Source: Gammaproteobacteria bacterium (lineage in GTDB: Bacteria; Pseudomonadota; Gammaproteobacteria; Ga0077536). Taken from it: a stretch of DNA of 37,045 nucleotides. Below the pieces are notes generated by a model that was not told the DNA's origin, did not search any database, and saw only the letters and a list, made by a program, of their open reading frames with translations. Location of the stretch: assembly GCA_009692365.1 (NCBI GenBank), contig SHZJ01000034.1:1-37045 (forward strand), in the 5' to 3' direction. Shown here piece after piece: positions 34,079-37,045 of the stretch (its first letter is position 1; each line of letters starts with the position of its first letter). The position numbers and the translations under genes are program-made.

Positions 34079-35320
34079 TTAGCCCGCGGTGACCAGCGGG
34101 TTTGCCCACGCCAAATAGCGCTGCGGCTCATTGGCAGCGGTCTCCCACATTAAGACGTCCGGGCGGCGATAGTAGGCGGCCGTCGCGCGCTGGGCGGGGT
34201 CGTCGCTTGGGGTCTCGATATAGCTGCCCAGCCGGCGTCCCCAGCCTACTGCGCGGTGGCCGTAGTCGAGACGCCGGGTTTCCCAGCGCGGCACGCTCTC
34301 ACCGATGAGCGCCTGCGCCAGCGCGGTGGCGTCTTCAGCCGCTTTGGACACGCCTAAGCCCACATGGGGCCGGGCCGTGAACGCGGCGTCCCCGATGAGC
34401 GCCACCCGGCCGTAGACCATGCGCGTAGATTCCACCTCATGGATCCCCTGCAGGAAGGGTTGGGGGGTCGCCGCGATGACCGCCTGCAGACTCGGCGCGA
34501 GTTCTGCCGCAGCTTGGGCGCGCAGTACCGCGACCAGCTCGGGGCGGATGCGGTCGTGCGGAATGCCCAGCGGGTAGTGCTGACCCTCAGCATCCGTGAG
34601 ATGCGCCCGCAAGCTAGCGGCGTCTGCACGTCGGTACCACCCCCAGTTGTACCAACGATGGCCGGGGCGTAGGTCGTCGTTGGGGCCGGCGACCATATAG
34701 CCCAATAAATGCCCGCAGTCGGCCGGATTGAGGGCGAAGCGATTGCACAACAGGGCCTGTACGGCCGGCGGGATGCGCGCTTCTTCTACCAGCCCGCGCC
34801 AGGCAAAATAGCCGCAATAGTCGATCCCGATCTGGGGGGCCACGCAGGCCCGCACGGTGGAGCGGGTGCCGTCGGCACCGATTAGCCAGTCGCCGCGCGC
34901 ATGCTGCCCATTGCTGAAGCACGCGGTCACCCCGTCGGCCCGTTGTTCTAGCGCGGTCAGGGTATAGCCGTTGTGGTAGGCCTCGGCCGGAAACTGGGCG
35001 CGCAGAAAACGATAGATGAAGCCCCAGGAGGTCATCATCTGGGGCATCTCGCATTGCCCCAATAAGCTCCCGTCGGGTGCGAACACCAAACGTCCGAGCG
35101 ACTCTACGCCCATCTCCGGGCGCAGCGCGATGCCGGCCACGCGGAAGGCGGCGTAGAGCTCGTCGTGGGTTGTGATCCCGGCCCCGCGGCTCGCGAGTTC
35201 CTCCCCGGCGCGCTCATAGATATCAACCTGCCAGCCCGCGGCACGCAGCAGCACCCCACAGAACAGTCCAGCCATCGAGCCGCCGATGATAATGGCCCGT
35301 TTTGCCGTAGCATCGGTCAT
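34079..35320 (-). CDS. FAD-dependent aromatic monooxygenase
   Basis: 413 aa from ATG 35320 (GGAG 7 bases upstream); an upstream in-frame start adds 19 residues without features. Group A flavoprotein hydroxylase: FAD-binding IIIGGSMAGLFCGVLLRAAG at 11-30, GDWLIGADGTRSTVR, and GDAAFTARPHVGLGVSKAAE, whose Gly-Asp binds FAD. The pattern resembles the 2,6-dihydroxypyridine hydroxylase group. It would hydroxylate an aromatic or heteroaromatic ring using NAD(P)H and O2; the substrate is unknown. It is divergent from the methyltransferase gene. Confidence 0.88.
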   Translation of the reverse strand: MTDATAKRAIIIGGSMAGLFCGVLLRAAGWQVDIYERAGEELASRGAGITTHDELYAAFRVAGIALRPEMGVESLGRLVFAPDGSLLGQCEMPQMMTSWGFIYRFLRAQFPAEAYHNGYTLTALEQRADGVTACFSNGQHARGDWLIGADGTRSTVRACVAPQIGIDYCGYFAWRGLVEEARIPPAVQALLCNRFALNPADCGHLLGYMVAGPNDDLRPGHRWYNWGWYRRADAASLRAHLTDAEGQHYPLGIPHDRIRPELVAVLRAQAAAELAPSLQAVIAATPQPFLQGIHEVESTRMVYGRVALIGDAAFTARPHVGLGVSKAAEDATALAQALIGESVPRWETRRLDYGHRAVGWGRRLGSYIETPSDDPAQRATAAYYRRPDVLMWETAANEPQRYLAWANPLVTAG

Positions 35321-35439
35321 GCGGGGCTCCAGTAGCGGGCAGTAGGTAGATGGTTCTTCAGGGTCACGACTGTCCATCGTAGCGCATAAACTTTGCCGCC
35401 GACCACCCGCCCCCTGGGCGGCGCATACAGGGGAGAAAA

Positions 35440-36057
35440 ATGGCTGGTTTCTACGAACGTGTGATTGGCGCGCCGCTGATCAACTGCCTGTGCGGCAGTG
35501 GCTTTATTACCCGTTATCGCGCCGAAATCGTGCCGTATGCAACCGGCCACGTGCTCGAACTCGGCATCGGTTCGGGGCTTAACTTGCCGCTCTACGACCC
35601 GGCTAAAGTGACTCGGGTAACGGGCGTCGACCCCAGTGCGCGGATGCGCGAACTGGGCGCGGCCCGCCTCGCGGCGGCGGCGTTTCCGGTGGATTGCATC
35701 GGGCTTAGCGGCGAGGACATCGACTTGCCGATGGCGAGCATCGACACCGTGGTCGTCACCTTTAGCCTGTGCACCATTCCCAACGCCCTGCGGGCGCTGC
35801 AGGCGGCGAAGCGACTGCTCAAGCCCGGTGGCGAGCTGCTGTTTTTGGAACACGGGCGCGCGCCCGATCCCATCGTGGCAACCTGGCAGGACCGCCTCAA
35901 CGGGGTGTGGAACCGGCTCGCCTGCGGCTGCAATCTCAACCGCAATATGCCGCTGCTGATCGAAGAAGCAGGATTTGAAATCCAAACGCTAGGGCAGGAA
36001 TACGCCCGTGGGCTGCCGCGACTGGCCGCCTATTTAAGCTTTGGCCGGGCCCACTGA
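35440..36057 (+). CDS. Class I SAM-dependent methyltransferase
   Basis: 205 aa, GGGGAGA just before the ATG. A Rossmann methyltransferase: SAM site VLELGIGSGLNLPLY near 38-52, acidic loop GVDPSARMRE, VVVTFSLCTIPNALRAL, then LLKPGGELLFLEHGRAP. Similar to the small UbiE/METTL7-like group that acts on thiols, lipids or small molecules. Substrate not readable. The spacing from the divergent monooxygenase (119 bases) leaves room for shared regulation. Confidence 0.88.
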   Translation: MAGFYERVIGAPLINCLCGSGFITRYRAEIVPYATGHVLELGIGSGLNLPLYDPAKVTRVTGVDPSARMRELGAARLAAAAFPVDCIGLSGEDIDLPMASIDTVVVTFSLCTIPNALRALQAAKRLLKPGGELLFLEHGRAPDPIVATWQDRLNGVWNRLACGCNLNRNMPLLIEEAGFEIQTLGQEYARGLPRLAAYLSFGRAH

Positions 36058-36190
36058 GGAGGCGGTGTGAGAGCGCAGCAGCCGGCGATTTCGCAGGCCG
36101 GGAGGTCTTTGAGGATGCTTTCCCGCACGCTGCCTTCGCCCACACCATTGCCGCGCTCGGGGCCCGGCAGGGGGGCGGCAGGGGGGCGGC

Positions 36191-36417
36191 AGGACACTCA
36201 CCGGAACGGGGGCCCACTCACGGAACGGGGGGACACTCACCGGGACGGGGGGACACTCGCGGAACGGGGGGCACTCACCGGAACGGGGACACTCACCGGA
36301 ACGGGGGGCCTGGCAGGACGGGGGCCTAGTAGGACACTCACGGGGCCGGAACGGCAGGACACTCACCGGAACGGGGGCCTAGTCGGACACTCACGGGGGG
36401 CCGGCGGGACACTCACA
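36191..36417. repeat. Cluster of about ten degenerate GGACACTCACCGGAACGGGG repeats
   Basis: The word GGACACTCACCGGAACGGGG recurs about ten times in 227 bases in variant forms (ACTCACGGAACGG, ACTCACCGGGACGG, ACTCGCGGAACGG, ACTCACGGGGCCGGAACGG). Spacing varies, so it is not a strict tandem array. Two further copies lie at 36830-36872 among the second repeat family. Words of this kind occur near REP-associated transposases in other proteobacteria (recollection, not verified). No gene reads through. Confidence 0.8.
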
Positions 36418-36604
36418 AGAAGGCTGTGCCGGTCGCGCGATGCAGATGTGTTTGAGCAGCCGGGCCGGCGCGATTGCGCTGGCCTGCCCGCGGACCAGTC
36501 GCGTGCACAAGGCCCGTAAAGGCCGCCGCAGGCGGTGCTGCAGCCAATGCGGTTGAATCGCTCAATCTGCGTTGGAACTAGCTGCGCGACGGTGCTTATC
36601 TGTC

Positions 36605-36900
36605 ATCCCAAGTACGCATCCCAAGTACGGGACACCCACCAAGTACGGGGCCATCCCAAGTACGGGACACCCACCAAGTACGCATCCCAAGTACGGCAAG
36701 TACGGGACACCCACCAAGTACGGGGCCACCAAGCGAGCTAGTACATCCCAAGTACGGGACACCCACCAAGTACGGGACACCCACCAAGACGCAAGTACAG
36801 GACGCAAGGGCGGGACACGGGGCTTGGCAGGACACTCACTCACCGGAACGGCAGGACACTCACCGGAACGGGGGCCTAGCGAGCAAGTACGGGACACCGG
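36605..36900. repeat. Cluster of about twelve CCAAGTACGGGACACCCACC-type repeats
   Basis: The core AAGTACGGGACACCCACC recurs about a dozen times between 36609 and 36897, with partial forms ATCCCAAGTACGCATCC and AAGTACGGGGCC between. Short truncated copies and two copies of the other family (GGACACTCACCGGAACGG) are mixed in. Both families share GGGACAC/GGACAC. The long open frames here are translations of the repeat (PSTHPKYGTPTKYG) and not genes. The 36418-36604 stretch between the clusters has no recognisable feature. Confidence 0.8.
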
Positions 36901-36906
36901 AAGATT

Positions 36907-37045
36907 TCAAGCTACTTGTCGCATTGGTGGGTTGACTGCAGTTCGTTCTTCGATTGGATTATCTGATTCGTCGCGCTCCAATTTGTCGGCTTTCTCTGGA
37001 TTTAAGTGGACGACCATGACACGGCGCCAGTTGCGGGTTTGACGC
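36907..37045 (-). CDS. C-terminal 45 residues of an unidentified protein (partial)
   Basis: A minus-strand frame enters from the right edge and ends at TGA 36907-36909. It reads RNWRRVMVVHLNPEKADK, then LERDESDNPIEERTAVNPP and MRQVA. The composition is normal for a soluble protein and the region is less GC-rich than the repeats beside it. I do not recognise the family. Lying next to dense REP-like repeats, a REP-associated or other mobile-element protein is one possibility, but nothing in the 45 residues shows it. Confidence 0.45.
   Translation of the reverse strand, partial: RQTRNWRRVMVVHLNPEKADKLERDESDNPIEERTAVNPPMRQVA

Noticed and set aside
33232..34131. A 299-codon minus-strand frame overlapping the monooxygenase
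   Set aside because: Only its middle (33702-33411) has meaning, as the first part of the decayed vapC. The rest is Arg/Pro-rich read-through.
36191..36900. A CRISPR array
   Set aside because: Repeat units vary in sequence and spacing, there are no uniform unique spacers, and no cas genes are in the window.
36572..37042. A 156-codon plus-strand frame through the repeat cluster
   Set aside because: It is a translation of the AAGTACGGGACACCCACC repeats (PKYGTPTKYG) and has no protein-like composition outside them.

Overview
This is high-GC proteobacterial DNA. Gene content (HpnN-type hopanoid transporter, ROK-type glucokinase, short-form 6-phosphogluconate dehydrogenase, GH13 and GH63 enzymes) and the style of the short interspersed repeats suggest an environmental gammaproteobacterium. 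No rRNA or other taxonomic marker lies in the window, so this is a guess.

Region 1 (1-3760) is the most striking: a diversity-generating retroelement (DGR). A cadherin-repeat surface-type protein, cut by the left edge, ends in a variable domain. Its last 158 bp (VR, 2018-2175) match, without indels, a non-coding template repeat (TR, 2596-2753). Of 33 differences, 25 fall at template adenines, and all 13 AAC/AAT codons of the template are altered in the VR. A DGR-type reverse transcriptase follows on the opposite strand. The target gene carries an older internal copy of the variable domain whose VR has lost the 3' homology block. The RT lacks its usual N-terminal part and no Avd gene is visible, so the cassette may be recently inactivated or may need help from elsewhere.

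Region 2 (3885-6124) holds a gamma-glutamyltransferase-family gene and a five-copy REP-like array (5591-5860). Region 3 (6125-15984) is a leftward sugar-phosphate operon: histidine phosphatase, tal, glucokinase, pgi, gnd, zwf, pgl, tkt. It covers glucose phosphorylation, G6P/F6P interconversion, the full oxidative pentose phosphate branch to ribulose-5-P, and the transaldolase and transketolase steps; rpi and rpe are absent. Divergent from it (16419-20659) are two translationally coupled glycoside hydrolases (GH13, GH63), which could feed glucose into the operon.

Region 4 (21055-28603) has an HpnN-like RND transporter, a convergent luciferase-like (LLM) oxidoreductase, and a 1204-aa multidomain flavin/iron-sulfur oxidoreductase. 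A good sigma70-like promoter with a palindromic operator over its start lies between the last two. Region 5 (28604-36057) is accessory: two MFS transporters (the first in an AT-richer patch), an SDR dehydrogenase, a frameshifted vapC toxin remnant, an FAD monooxygenase and a SAM methyltransferase. Region 6 (36190-36900) holds two families of dense short degenerate repeats, followed by the 3' end of an unidentified gene running off the right edge.
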